From assembly GCF_036013975.1 (NCBI RefSeq), contig NZ_CP107904.1, forward strand, positions 4,279,001 to 4,343,000: a DNA stretch of 64,000 nt, in the 5' to 3' direction. Of this stretch, positions 15,725 through 24,532 are shown in pieces. The notes beneath the pieces are model-generated. The model made no database searches. It saw only the letters and a program-made list of their open reading frames with translations, and was not told the DNA's origin. The stretch is from Kitasatospora sp. NBC_00458 (lineage in GTDB: Bacteria > Actinomycetota > Actinomycetes > Streptomycetales > Streptomycetaceae). Each line of letters opens with the position of its first letter. Within the stretch, counting starts at the first letter, position 1. Both the position numbers and the translations under genes were made by a program.

Positions 15725-18496
15725 TCAGAACAGCGCCGCCAGCTCCGTCCGGGAGGCGATGCCCAGCTTCGGGTAGGCCTTGTAGAGGTGGTGCCCCACG
15801 GTCCGGGGGCTGAGGAACAGCTGCGCCGCGATGTCCCGGTTGGTCATCCCCCGGGCGGCCAACCGGGCGATCTGCAGCTCCTGCGGCGTGAGCGCGGTGA
15901 GCACGCCCGGCGCCGCCTCCACGGGCGCCGGGGCCGCGCCCCCGGTGGCCGTCAGCTCGGCGCGGGCCCGGTCCGCCCAGGGCCCGGCGCCGAGCCGCTC
16001 GAAGGTCTCCAGTGCCGCGCCCAGGTGCGGCCGGGCGTCCGTCCGCCGCCGCTCCCGGCGCAGCCACTCGCCGTACAGCAGCGCCGTCCTGGCCTGTTCG
16101 AACGGCCGGTTCGCCCCCTCGTGCAGGGCGAGCGCCGCCAGGTACGCGGACTCGGCCAGCTCGTCCGGCCCGAGGAGTGCCTGGCAGCGCAACCGCAGCG
16201 CCTCCGCCCAGGGCGCCCCCGCCGTCCCGGCCGCCGCGGCCCCCGCCCAGCGGGCGAACCGCTCGTACGGCTCGGCGGCCCGCTCCGGCTCGCCCAGCCG
16301 CACGGCCGCCTCGACCAGGTCGGGCACCGCCCGGGTCGCCCCGACGTGGTGCCGGTACGGGCCGGTGGTGAGCGCGTGCAGCCGGTCGGCGGCGACCGAC
16401 GCCCGGCCCCGCCCCAGGTCCAGCAGCCCCAGCGCCCACTGCGCCCAGGGCGCTCCGGCGGCCGGGGCGGACGACCCGGAGACGAGCGCCGCACCGGCCA
16501 GCTCGACGCACCGGTCGTCGGCGCCGCCGAGCGCGGCGACGCACGCCAGCAGGGCCGCCAGCTGGCTGCTCCACTGGTGCTGCCCGGTGTCCCGGGCGAG
16601 GGTGAGCGCCTCGCTGGCGGTGACCTCGGCGTCGCGGTGCCGGCCGTGGAACAGCTCCGCCTCGGCGAGGAAGAACTGCAGCGTCGGCAGCACCCCGACG
16701 ACGCCCTTGGCCCGGGCCTCCGCCACCAACTCAGCCGCCAGGGACAGGGTTTCGGCGTCGCGGCCGAGGATCAGCGCCGCGCCGCACAGCTGGACGAGGT
16801 CGCCCGGGCTCTCCGCACCGGCCTGGCGGGCCGCCTCGACGGTGTCGCGGAGCGCGGGCACCGGATCCGCCGGGCGGCCCAGCGCGGGCAGGACGGCGGC
16901 CGGCAGGTGGCGGGCCAGCGGGGCGAGCGGCTCCTCCGCGGCGAGCGGCAGGGCCGCCATCCGGTCGAGCACGGCGGCCACCTCCTCCTCGCCCGCGTAC
17001 CAGGCCGCGTGGAACGCCTGGAGCAGCATCCGCGCCGCGTGCGAGGGCTCGATGTCGGTGGCGGCCGCGTTCAGCAGCAGCCGGTAGGCGGCCGGGTAGT
17101 CGCCCCGCCAGAAGTGCGCGACGGCCCGGACCTGGTCGAGCAGCGCGTGCGCGAAGACGCTGTCGGTGCGGGCCCTGGCCCGGTCGGCCAGCTCCTCGGC
17201 CTGCTCCAACTTGCCTTCCTCGGTGGCCGCTTCGGCGGCGAGCACCAGCCGCCGGGTGGCGCCGTCGCGGTCCGGGGTGAGCCGGGCGGCCCGCTCGTAC
17301 GCGGCCGCCGCGCCGCCGTGGGCGCCACGGGACTCGGCCCGGACGGCGGCGCGTTCGAGGGCGTCGGCGAGGTCGGCGTCCGGTCCGGCGGCGGCGAGGA
17401 CGAGGTGCCAGGTACGGCGGTCGCCGTCCTCCAGCGCCCCGCCGATGGCCCGGTGGGCGGCCGACCGCTGCTGGTGCGGCGCCCGCTGGAGGACGGCCGC
17501 GCGCAGCAGCGGGTGCCGGAAGGCGAGCCGGCGGCCGGCCCCGACGGCGACCAGTCCGGCCTGCTCGGCGGGCGCCAGCGCGTCCGCTCCGACCCCGAGG
17601 GCGGTGGCGGCCGCCAGGACGACGTCGAGTTCGCCGTTCTCCTCCGCGGCGGCGACCAGGAGCAGCGTCTGGGTGGCCGGCGGCAGCCCGGTGACCTGAC
17701 CGTGGAAGGCGATCTGCAGCCGACTGGTGAGCGCCAGCCCGCCGGCTTCCGACTCGGCTTCCGTGAAGGGGAGTTCGACGAGGGCGAGCGGGTTCCCGGC
17801 GGCCTCGGCGAGCAGTCGTCGGCGGATGCCGTCGGCGGCGGGCCCGCCGCCGACGCGGGCGTCGAGCAGCCGTTCGGCGTCCGGGGCGGCGAGTCCGCCC
17901 AGGCGGAGCACCGGGAGCCCGGCCGACGGCAGGGCGTCAGCGCCGCCCCGGGCCGCGGGCCCGGCCGCGCCGCCCCCGGCCGGGCCCGCGTCCCGGAGGG
18001 CGAGCAGCAGGGCGACACCCTCCGCCTGGAGCCGGCGGGCCGCGAGCAGCAGCGCGTCCAGCGAGGCGCGGTCCAGCCACTGCACGTCGTCGACCACGCA
18101 CAACAGCGGCTGCTCGGCGGCCAGTTCGGCGAGCAGCCCGAGCGTCGCCAGCCCGGTGAGCAGCCGGTCGGCGGGTGCGCCGCCGCCCTCCCCCAGCCCG
18201 AACGCGGCCTCCAGCGAACGCCGTTGCGGCGCGGGCAGCGCGGGGATCCGGTCAAGTCCGGGCGCCAGCAGCAGACTCAGCCCGGCGAAGGGGAGTTCGG
18301 CCTCGTACTCGACCCCGGTCGCCCGGACCACCCGGAACGCGTCACCGGCCGCCGCGACCGCGTGGTCCAGCAGCGCCGTCTTGCCGATGCCCGGTTCGCC
18401 GCACAGCACCAGCACCCCGCTGCGACCGTCCCGCGCCCCGTCGAGCAGTGCGTCGACCGCGGCCTGCTCCCGTTCCCGCCCGTACAGCATCCCCAT
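15725..18496 (-). CDS. LuxR-family AAA regulator (LAL type)
   Basis: 923 residues from ATG 18496 (ATG 18490 is also possible). Walker A GEPGIGKT is at residues 33-40 and Walker B in LLCVVDDVQWLDRASLD. A long helical TPR-like middle follows, and the C-terminal LuxR helix-turn-helix is LTPQELQIARLAARGMTNRDIAAQLFLSPRTVGHHLYKAYPKLGI. Large ATP-binding LuxR proteins act as pathway-specific activators or metabolic sensors in actinomycetes. It is divergent from the SnoaL-like gene and the downstream exporter, which are the obvious candidate targets. The length agrees with the family (850-1000). Confidence 0.93.
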   Translation of the reverse strand: MGMLYGREREQAAVDALLDGARDGRSGVLVLCGEPGIGKTALLDHAVAAAGDAFRVVRATGVEYEAELPFAGLSLLLAPGLDRIPALPAPQRRSLEAAFGLGEGGGAPADRLLTGLATLGLLAELAAEQPLLCVVDDVQWLDRASLDALLLAARRLQAEGVALLLALRDAGPAGGGAAGPAARGGADALPSAGLPVLRLGGLAAPDAERLLDARVGGGPAADGIRRRLLAEAAGNPLALVELPFTEAESEAGGLALTSRLQIAFHGQVTGLPPATQTLLLVAAAEENGELDVVLAAATALGVGADALAPAEQAGLVAVGAGRRLAFRHPLLRAAVLQRAPHQQRSAAHRAIGGALEDGDRRTWHLVLAAAGPDADLADALERAAVRAESRGAHGGAAAAYERAARLTPDRDGATRRLVLAAEAATEEGKLEQAEELADRARARTDSVFAHALLDQVRAVAHFWRGDYPAAYRLLLNAAATDIEPSHAARMLLQAFHAAWYAGEEEVAAVLDRMAALPLAAEEPLAPLARHLPAAVLPALGRPADPVPALRDTVEAARQAGAESPGDLVQLCGAALILGRDAETLSLAAELVAEARAKGVVGVLPTLQFFLAEAELFHGRHRDAEVTASEALTLARDTGQHQWSSQLAALLACVAALGGADDRCVELAGAALVSGSSAPAAGAPWAQWALGLLDLGRGRASVAADRLHALTTGPYRHHVGATRAVPDLVEAAVRLGEPERAAEPYERFARWAGAAAAGTAGAPWAEALRLRCQALLGPDELAESAYLAALALHEGANRPFEQARTALLYGEWLRRERRRTDARPHLGAALETFERLGAGPWADRARAELTATGGAAPAPVEAAPGVLTALTPQELQIARLAARGMTNRDIAAQLFLSPRTVGHHLYKAYPKLGIASRTELAALF

Positions 18497-18641
18497 GCTC
18501 CCGACCCTACTGGCGCGGCCTACGTACACCCCTACCTATGCGTGACGGATTCGCCCGCCCGCCGTCGTCCGTACCTTCATGAGCAGCGGGAACGACCCGC
18601 CGGGGCCGCTCAACCGGCCCGCCGGACAAGGGAGAAGAACC

Positions 18642-19019
18642 ATGAACGCCATGCAGCCCGCCGACCTCCAGAAGCTCGCCGAGCGGTACCTCGCCGCCTG
18701 GAACGAGACCGACCCGGCCGCCCGCCGGAAGCTGATCGACGAGGTGTGGGCGGCGGACTGCCGGTACACCGACCCGCTGGCCGCGGTCACCGGCCGCGAG
18801 GGCGTCGACGCCCTGATCGGCGCGGCCCAGGGGCAGTTCCCCGGACTGGAGTTCACCCTCGGCCCGGTCGACGCGCACCACGACATCGCCCGGTTCACCT
18901 GGAACCTGGGGCCGGCCGGGGAGGAGCCGCTGGTGATCGGCTTCGACGTGCTGGTCGCCGAAGCCGACGGCCGGATCGCCTCGGTGCACGGCTTCCTGGA
19001 CCGCGTCCCCGGCGCCTGA
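18642..19019 (+). CDS. SnoaL-like (NTF2 fold) protein
   Basis: 125 residues from ATG 18642 with AAGGGAGAAG upstream. The pattern LAERYLAAWNETDPAARRKLIDEVWAADCRYTDPLAAVTGREGVDALI...VDAHHDIARFTWNLGP...GFDVLVAEADGRIASVHGFLD is the NTF2-like SnoaL family, which includes polyketide cyclases and small isomerases. It starts 145 bp from the divergent LuxR gene and is followed by a hairpin terminator. Exact reaction unknown. Confidence 0.85.
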   Translation: MNAMQPADLQKLAERYLAAWNETDPAARRKLIDEVWAADCRYTDPLAAVTGREGVDALIGAAQGQFPGLEFTLGPVDAHHDIARFTWNLGPAGEEPLVIGFDVLVAEADGRIASVHGFLDRVPGA

Positions 19020-19031
19020 GCCGCCGTCACC

Positions 19032-19071
19032 GCGGCCGGGGGCGGGGCACCGCCGCCCCGCCCCCGGCCGC
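19032..19071 (+). terminator. Terminator after SnoaL-like gene
   Basis: A perfect 17-bp stem (GCGGCCGGGGGCGGGGC with complement at 19055-19071), 6-nt loop. Confidence 0.75.
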
Positions 19072-19181
19072 CCCGCACCACCGCCCACCACCGTCCGCCG
19101 CCGCCCCACCACCGCTCACCGTCACCCGCCGCCACCCCGCCCCGCCCCGCCCGGACCCGACCACACCGAGGAGCACCCGAG

Positions 19182-20606
19182 TTGAGCACCACCCTCACCA
19201 CCCGCCCGAACGCCACCGGGACCGACGGGAGCGCCGCCACCGGAAACCCCCGGGGCCTGCTGGCGGTCGTCCTTACCGCCACCTTCATGACCGCCCTCGA
19301 CGTCTTCGTCGTCAACGTCGCCATACCCTCCCTCCAGACCGATCTGAGAGCCGGGCCCGCCGCCGTCCAGTGGGTGGTCGCCGGCTTCGGCCTGGCCATC
19401 GCCGCCGGCCTGGTCACGGCCGGACGGCTCGGCGACCGCTACGGCCGCCGCCGGGTGTTCGCCCTCGGCCTGGCCCTGTTCACGCTCGCCTCCGCCGCCT
19501 GCGGCCTCGCCCCGACGGCGGGCGCGCTGGTCGGCGCCCGGGTCGCCCAGGGGCTCTCGGCCGCACTGATGGGTCCGCAGGTGCTGGCGATCCTGCGGAC
19601 CTCGTTCAGCGGTGCGGCGCAGGCCCGGGCGTTCGCGCTGTACGGGCTGACCATGGGCCTGGGCGCCGTGTTCGGCCAGCTGATCGGCGGCGTACTGATC
19701 CGCGCCGACCTGTTCGGCCTGGACTGGCGCAGCTGCTTCCTGATCAACCTGCCGGTCGGCCTGGCCGCGCTGGCCCTGGTCCGCCGCTGCCTGCCGGAGT
19801 CCCGCGCCCCGCAGCGGCCCGGCCTGGACCCGGTGGGCGTGCTGCTGGTCACCACCGCGCTGACCGGCCTGGTGCTGCCGCTGATCCAGGGCCGCGAGGC
19901 GGGCTGGCCGCTCTGGACCCGGCTCTGCCTGGCCGGCTCGACCGCCCTGCTGGCCGTCTTCGCGGTGCACCAGCACCGGACCGGCCGGTCCGGCTCGCCG
20001 CTGGTCGACACCCGGCTCTTCCGCTCCCGCGCCTTCACCACCGGGCTGCTCGCCCAGCTCGCCTTCTGGCTCGGCCAGGCCTCCTTCTTCCTGGTGCTCG
20101 CGCTCTACCTGCAGCCGGGCCGCGGCCTGGACGCGCTCGGGGCCGGTCTGGTCTTCACCGCGATCGGCGCCGGCTACCTGATCACCTCGACCACCGTGCA
20201 CCGCTTCGTCGCCCGGCTCGGCCGGCAGACGATCGCCCTGGGCGGGCTGCTGATGGCCGCCGGACTCGGGCTGCTCGGGCTCGCCGTGCACGCCGCCGGG
20301 GACACCGGCAGCGTCTGGTGGCTGGCGCCCGGCCTGTTCGTGGACGGTCTCGGGATGGGCCTGGTGATCGCCCCGGTGACCTCGATGGTGCTGGCCGGCG
20401 TCGAGCCGCGGCTGGCCGGTTCGGCGGCGGGCGTGCTCGCCACCGTCCAGCAGGTCGCGGGGGCGCTGGGCATCGCGCTGATCGGCCTCCTCTACTACGG
20501 CGCCGCCGACCCGGCCACGGCGTTCGGGCGCAGCATCGGCGCGCTGGCGGTGCTGGAGCTGCTGCTGGTGGGTCTGGTGCAGCTGCTGCCCCGCCGGACG
20601 GCCTGA
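19182..20606 (+). CDS. MFS transporter, DHA2 (14-helix) drug efflux
   Basis: 474 residues from TTG 19182 with GAGGAG upstream. Motif MTALDVFVVNVAIPSLQTDL (helix 1) and GRLGDRYGRRRVFALGLALFTLASAACGLAP (motif A), LDWRSCFLINLPVGLAA, and about fourteen helices place it with EmrB/QacA proton-driven multidrug exporters. It follows the SnoaL-like gene and the divergent LuxR regulator, and may remove a compound sensed or made there. Confidence 0.92.
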   Translation: MSTTLTTRPNATGTDGSAATGNPRGLLAVVLTATFMTALDVFVVNVAIPSLQTDLRAGPAAVQWVVAGFGLAIAAGLVTAGRLGDRYGRRRVFALGLALFTLASAACGLAPTAGALVGARVAQGLSAALMGPQVLAILRTSFSGAAQARAFALYGLTMGLGAVFGQLIGGVLIRADLFGLDWRSCFLINLPVGLAALALVRRCLPESRAPQRPGLDPVGVLLVTTALTGLVLPLIQGREAGWPLWTRLCLAGSTALLAVFAVHQHRTGRSGSPLVDTRLFRSRAFTTGLLAQLAFWLGQASFFLVLALYLQPGRGLDALGAGLVFTAIGAGYLITSTTVHRFVARLGRQTIALGGLLMAAGLGLLGLAVHAAGDTGSVWWLAPGLFVDGLGMGLVIAPVTSMVLAGVEPRLAGSAAGVLATVQQVAGALGIALIGLLYYGAADPATAFGRSIGALAVLELLLVGLVQLLPRRTA

Positions 20607-20812
20607 GCGGGCGGTGCGCCCCGGGACCGTCGGACGGCCCGGGGACGGCCGACGACCTGCGGACGGCCTGGGGACGGCCCGGCGGCGGCGGCGGACGACC
20701 GGAGCGGAACAGGAGCGGACGACGGGAGCGGGGCGGGTGCGGGGGCGGGCAGGGTCCGCTCCCGCGCCCGCCCCCGTTCCGTTCCCGCCCCCCGATCGGG
20801 TTGGATGGGTGG

Positions 20813-22714
20813 ATGAGCGAGGAGAAGAGCGCCGTTCCGGCGTGGGAGCAGCGGTTCAGGGCGGCACGGGTCTCCCTGCCGGACTGGGCGGAGGACGCCC
20901 CCGACCGGGCGCTGTACGTGTCCAACGCGAGCGGGACCTACGAGATCTACGCCTGGGACCGCGCCACCGACACCCACCGGCGGGTCACCGACCGTCCGAA
21001 CGGCACCACCGACGCCGAGCTGTCCCCCGACGGCGAGTGGATCTGGTGGTTCGACGACAGCGACGGCGACGAGTTCGGCATCTGGCGGCGCCAGCCCTTC
21101 GGCGGCCGTCCCGAGGGCGCGACCGGCCCCGACGAGGAGGCCGTCCCCGGCCTCGCCCCCTCCTACGAGGCGGGCCTGGCCCTCGGCCGGGACGGCACCG
21201 TCGTGGTCGGCCGGTCCACCGACGAGGACGGCACCACCCTGCACCTGCGCCGCCCCGGCGCGGCCGAGCCGGTCGAGATCTACCGGCACGCGGAGTACGG
21301 CGGCGTCGGCGACCTCAGCCACGACGGCACCCTGCTGGCCATCGACCACACCGAGCACGGCGACGCGATGCACGGGGCGATCCGGGTCGTCCGCCTCTCC
21401 GACGGCGCGACCGTCGCCGAACTGGACGAGGTCACCGGGCACGCGGAGCCGCGCGGGGTGGCCTGCATGGGCTTCGCCCCGGTGGACGGCGACACCCGGC
21501 TGCTGGTCGCCCAGCAGCGCACGGGCCGCTGGGAGCCGGTGATCTGGGACGTCGCGACCGGCGTCGAGACCGCGCTGCCGCTCCGCGACGAGCAGGGCCG
21601 CGAACTGCCCGGCGACGTCTCCGCCCAGTGGCGCCCCGGGGGCCGTTCCCTGCTGGTCGAGCACGAGTACGAGGCGCGCAGCGAGCTGTTCTCGTTCGAC
21701 CTCGACGGCGCGAGCGACGCGCTGACCCGCCTGGACACCCCGCGCGGCACGGTCAGCGGCGCGACCGCCCGGCCCGACGGCACGGTGGAGTTCCTCTGGT
21801 CCTCCGCCGCCCAGCCGTCCGCCGTCCGCTCCACCGCCGGCACCGTGGTGCTGCGCGCGCCCGGCGCGGTGCCGCCCGGCTCGGTCCCGGTCGAGGACGT
21901 CTGGGTGGACGGCCCCGGCGGCCGGGTGCACGCGCTGGTCCAGCGGCCGTCCGGCGCCGGTCCGGCGGACGGGCCGTTCCCGACCGTCTTCGAGGTCCAC
22001 GGCGGCCCGACCCACCACGACAGCGACTCCTTCGCCGCCGGCCCGGCCGCCTGGCTGGACCACGGCTTCGCGGTGGTCCGGGTCAACTACCGCGGTTCCA
22101 CCGGCTACGGCCAGGCCTGGACGGACGCGCTGCGCGAGCGGGTCGGCCTGATCGAGCTGGAGGACATCGCCGCCGTCCGGGAGTGGGCGGTGGCGAGCGG
22201 GCTGGCCGACCCGGACCGGCTGGTGCTGTCCGGCGGCTCCTGGGGCGGCTACCTCACCCTGCTCGGCCTCGGCGCGCAGCCGGACCTCTGGAGCCTCGGC
22301 GTCGCCGCCGTCCCCGTCGCGGACTACCTGACCGCGTACGACGACGAGATGGAGGCGCTGAAGGCGATCGACCGCACGCTCTTCGGCGGCACGCCGGAGG
22401 AGGTGCCCGAGCGCTGGCACGCCTCCTCGCCGCTGACGTACGTGGAGCAGGTGCGGGTCCCGGTCTACATCAGCGCCGGTGTGAACGACCCGCGCTGCCC
22501 GATCCGGCAGATCGACAACTACGTCGGGCGGCTGGAGAAGCTCGACAAGGTGCACGAGGTCTACCGGTACGACGCCGGGCACGGCTCGCTGGTCGTGGAC
22601 GAGCGGATCAAGCAGCTCCGGCTGGAGATCGACTTCGTCCGGCGGCACCTCGGGGCGGGCGCCGTCGGAGAGGACCGGGCGGGGACGAAGGAGAGGGACG
22701 GGGGGAACGTGTGA
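20813..22714 (+). CDS. S9 family serine peptidase
   Basis: 633 residues from ATG 20813. The N-terminal ~370 residues form a beta-propeller (repeats such as RALYVSNASGTYEIYAWD, TTDAELSPDGEWIWWF). The C-terminal alpha/beta-hydrolase domain has the nucleophile in LSGGSWGGYLTL, the Asp in SAGVNDPRCP and the His in DAGHGSLV. VFEVHGGPTHHD and AVVRVNYRGSTGYGQ are typical of prolyl oligopeptidase/acylaminoacyl-peptidase members. No signal peptide, so it acts in the cytoplasm on short peptides. Its stop overlaps the GTG of the lipoprotein gene. The 206 bp before it are GC-rich short repeats (CGGACGGCC, CGGGGACGG). Confidence 0.93.
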   Translation: MSEEKSAVPAWEQRFRAARVSLPDWAEDAPDRALYVSNASGTYEIYAWDRATDTHRRVTDRPNGTTDAELSPDGEWIWWFDDSDGDEFGIWRRQPFGGRPEGATGPDEEAVPGLAPSYEAGLALGRDGTVVVGRSTDEDGTTLHLRRPGAAEPVEIYRHAEYGGVGDLSHDGTLLAIDHTEHGDAMHGAIRVVRLSDGATVAELDEVTGHAEPRGVACMGFAPVDGDTRLLVAQQRTGRWEPVIWDVATGVETALPLRDEQGRELPGDVSAQWRPGGRSLLVEHEYEARSELFSFDLDGASDALTRLDTPRGTVSGATARPDGTVEFLWSSAAQPSAVRSTAGTVVLRAPGAVPPGSVPVEDVWVDGPGGRVHALVQRPSGAGPADGPFPTVFEVHGGPTHHDSDSFAAGPAAWLDHGFAVVRVNYRGSTGYGQAWTDALRERVGLIELEDIAAVREWAVASGLADPDRLVLSGGSWGGYLTLLGLGAQPDLWSLGVAAVPVADYLTAYDDEMEALKAIDRTLFGGTPEEVPERWHASSPLTYVEQVRVPVYISAGVNDPRCPIRQIDNYVGRLEKLDKVHEVYRYDAGHGSLVVDERIKQLRLEIDFVRRHLGAGAVGEDRAGTKERDGGNV

Positions 22715-23397
22715 GACGACTGCCCGCGATCATGGGGGTGGGGGTGGCCGGGGCCTTGCTGCTCACCGGCTGCTCGGGTCAGGACAGTGGTGACGGGGGC
22801 GGGGGGTCGGCCTGCCCGCCGCCCGCTTCGCCGTCCTCGTCGCCGACGGCCACCGCAACGGCCACCACGGCCTCGGCTCCGCCGACGGCCAAGGCCACGA
22901 CGGCGGCCGCGGCGGCGGCGGGTGCGGCGGTGCGGGCGGCCTTCCGCACGGTCGACGGCGGTACGGCACGCAGTACGCCAGGCGGTACGACAGGCGGGGC
23001 CGTGAACGGCGGCACGGCGGTGGACGGTGGCGCGGTCGTGGACGGCGGCACGGTCCGGCTCGCCGGGACGGCCGGGGGCGGCGGTACGGTCCTGCTGGCC
23101 AAGTCGGGCTCGTCCGGATCCAAGAGCTCGTCGGGCTCGAAGGGGTCCAAGAGCGGCCGCAAGGTCCGCCACCACGCCGACAACGACTCGAACGACGACA
23201 ACGGCGGCGGTAACGGCGACGACAGCAGCAGGCGCTGCGACCCGCCGCCGACCACACCGTCCCCGTCGGCCACACCGTCCGCGCCCTCCGGGGCGCCGTC
23301 GCCGTCCGCACCGGTGGTGCCGAGCGTTCCGGTCGTCCCGAGCGCGCCGGCCGCTCCGTCCAAGCCGGTCGTTCCGCCGGTGAAGCCCACCCGCTGA
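22711..23397 (+). CDS. Low-complexity lipoprotein
   Basis: 228 residues from GTG 22711, overlapping the peptidase stop (GTGA). Lipobox LLLTGCSG gives a lipidated Cys near residue 20. The rest is low complexity: a Ser/Thr/Pro region, a Gly-rich stretch with repeated VDGGT/VNGGT/VDGGA, a Ser-Gly-Lys stretch, an Asp/Asn acidic run, and a Pro/Ser/Ala wall-spanning tail ending PPVKPTR. Likely a surface-anchored, disordered protein. No enzymatic domain is seen. A similar protein may be common beside this peptidase, but that needs a search. Confidence 0.65.
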   Translation: MRRLPAIMGVGVAGALLLTGCSGQDSGDGGGGSACPPPASPSSSPTATATATTASAPPTAKATTAAAAAAGAAVRAAFRTVDGGTARSTPGGTTGGAVNGGTAVDGGAVVDGGTVRLAGTAGGGGTVLLAKSGSSGSKSSSGSKGSKSGRKVRHHADNDSNDDNGGGNGDDSSRRCDPPPTTPSPSATPSAPSGAPSPSAPVVPSVPVVPSAPAAPSKPVVPPVKPTR

Positions 23398-23402
23398 GCC
23401 GG

Positions 23403-23431
23403 CCGCCCGGGCGGTTCGGCCGCCCGGGCGG
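23403..23431. terminator. Terminator between convergent genes
   Basis: CCGCCCGGGCGG occurs twice (23403-23414 and 23420-23431), separated by TTCGG. Each copy is itself palindromic, and the pair can form a 12-bp stem with a 5-nt loop. It lies between the lipoprotein and SURF1 genes. Confidence 0.7.
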
Positions 23432-23498
23432 TTCAACCAGTCGGTCGGTACGGCCGGCCGGTCGCGCGGTACGGCGGCCGGTCAGCCGGTACCGCCGG

Positions 23499-24341
23499 TC
23501 AGTCCAGGACCGGGTCCAGTCCCAGGGCCCGGTCCTGCTCGGCCTCGGCTTCGCGGCGCAGCAGGCGGAACCACATGAACACCACGAAGCCGCCGAAGAC
23601 GAACCACTCCAGCGTGTAGCCCAGGTTCTGGAACGCCCGCAGGCTCAGGCCGTTGCCGCCCTGCGGCTGCACCGTCGGCACCGGGGTCAGGCCGGCCGGT
23701 GCGGCGTCGGCGGACACCCAGCCGTCGTACCAGCCCTCGTAGGAGAGCTTGTTGACCAGTGCGGCCCGGTTGATCGTGCCGAGCTGCCCCTCCGGGAGCC
23801 CGCCGGCCACCGCGCCGCCGCTGCCGCTGGTCTCACCGGCCTGCAGTCGGCCGGTCACCGTCACCTCGCCGGGGGGCGCGGCCAGGGCCGTGGACTCCGC
23901 CGCGGGCGACTCGGCGGCGGACTCACCGGCTGCGGACGTACCGGCCTCGGGTGCCCCGGCCGCCCAGCCGCGGACCACCGCGACGGTCCGGCCGTCGGGG
24001 GTGCGCAGCGGGGTGAGCACGTAGTAGCCCTGCCGGCCGTCCAGCACCCGGTTGGGGACGAGCAGTTGGTGTTCCCGGTCGAAGGTCCCGGTCACCGTCA
24101 CCGGACGGCCGACGGTGTCCGTGGTGACCTGCGGCCGGTCGGCACCGAGCACCTCGCCGAGCGGCCGGGGGGCACCGGTGTCGTTCACCGACCGGCTGAT
24201 CTCCTGGTGCGAGGAGACCTTGTCCTCGAACCGGCCGAGCTGCCAGGAGCCGAGCCAGACGCACACCGCGACGGCCGCGACGGCCAACGCGGTGCCGCTC
24301 AGCCAGCGCGGGGTGAGGAGGAACCGGTACACACCCCCCAC
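23499..24341 (-). CDS. SURF1 family cytochrome oxidase assembly protein
   Basis: 280 residues from GTG 24341, chosen because GAGGAG is 8 nt upstream; GTG 24350 and 24332 are alternatives. N-terminal YRFLLTPRWLSGTALAVAAVAVCVWLGSWQLGRFEDK and the C-terminal helix FQNLGYTLEWFVFGGFVVFMWFRLLRREAE flank an extracytoplasmic domain with VTVTGTFD, PNRVLDGRQGYYVLTPL and VVRGW, the SURF1 pattern. It helps insert haem into the cytochrome c oxidase aa3. A Ser/Ala/Glu-rich insertion (APEAGTSAAGESAAESPAAES) is present in the middle. It is a stand-alone housekeeping gene here. Confidence 0.93.
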   Translation of the reverse strand: MGGVYRFLLTPRWLSGTALAVAAVAVCVWLGSWQLGRFEDKVSSHQEISRSVNDTGAPRPLGEVLGADRPQVTTDTVGRPVTVTGTFDREHQLLVPNRVLDGRQGYYVLTPLRTPDGRTVAVVRGWAAGAPEAGTSAAGESAAESPAAESTALAAPPGEVTVTGRLQAGETSGSGGAVAGGLPEGQLGTINRAALVNKLSYEGWYDGWVSADAAPAGLTPVPTVQPQGGNGLSLRAFQNLGYTLEWFVFGGFVVFMWFRLLRREAEAEQDRALGLDPVLD

Positions 24342-24532
24342 GGTAACCACTCCTCACACCCCGCCCGACCGCAGGCCCCCTGCCCGGCCCGAACACCACC
24401 CCAGGAGCGGAGAGTCGGATCGGCCGACATCCCGCTCCGGAGGCCCGTCCGTCCGGCCGCGATCTGCCGTCCGCGCCCCCGACGTCTCCGCCCGTGGTCC
24501 CCCTCCGAGGTGCCGCCCGTGCTCCCCCGCGG

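Noticed and set aside
15533..20812. Very long plus-strand open frame across 15.5-20.8 kb
   Set aside because: It is the antisense shadow of the LuxR regulator and out of frame with the SnoaL and MFS genes; high GC content removes stops. Only 20813-22714 is coding.
23403..23500. CRISPR-like repeats (CGGTCGGTACGGCCGG)
   Set aside because: Short, overlapping and irregular GC-rich repeats in a terminator region; no spacers and no cas genes anywhere in the window.
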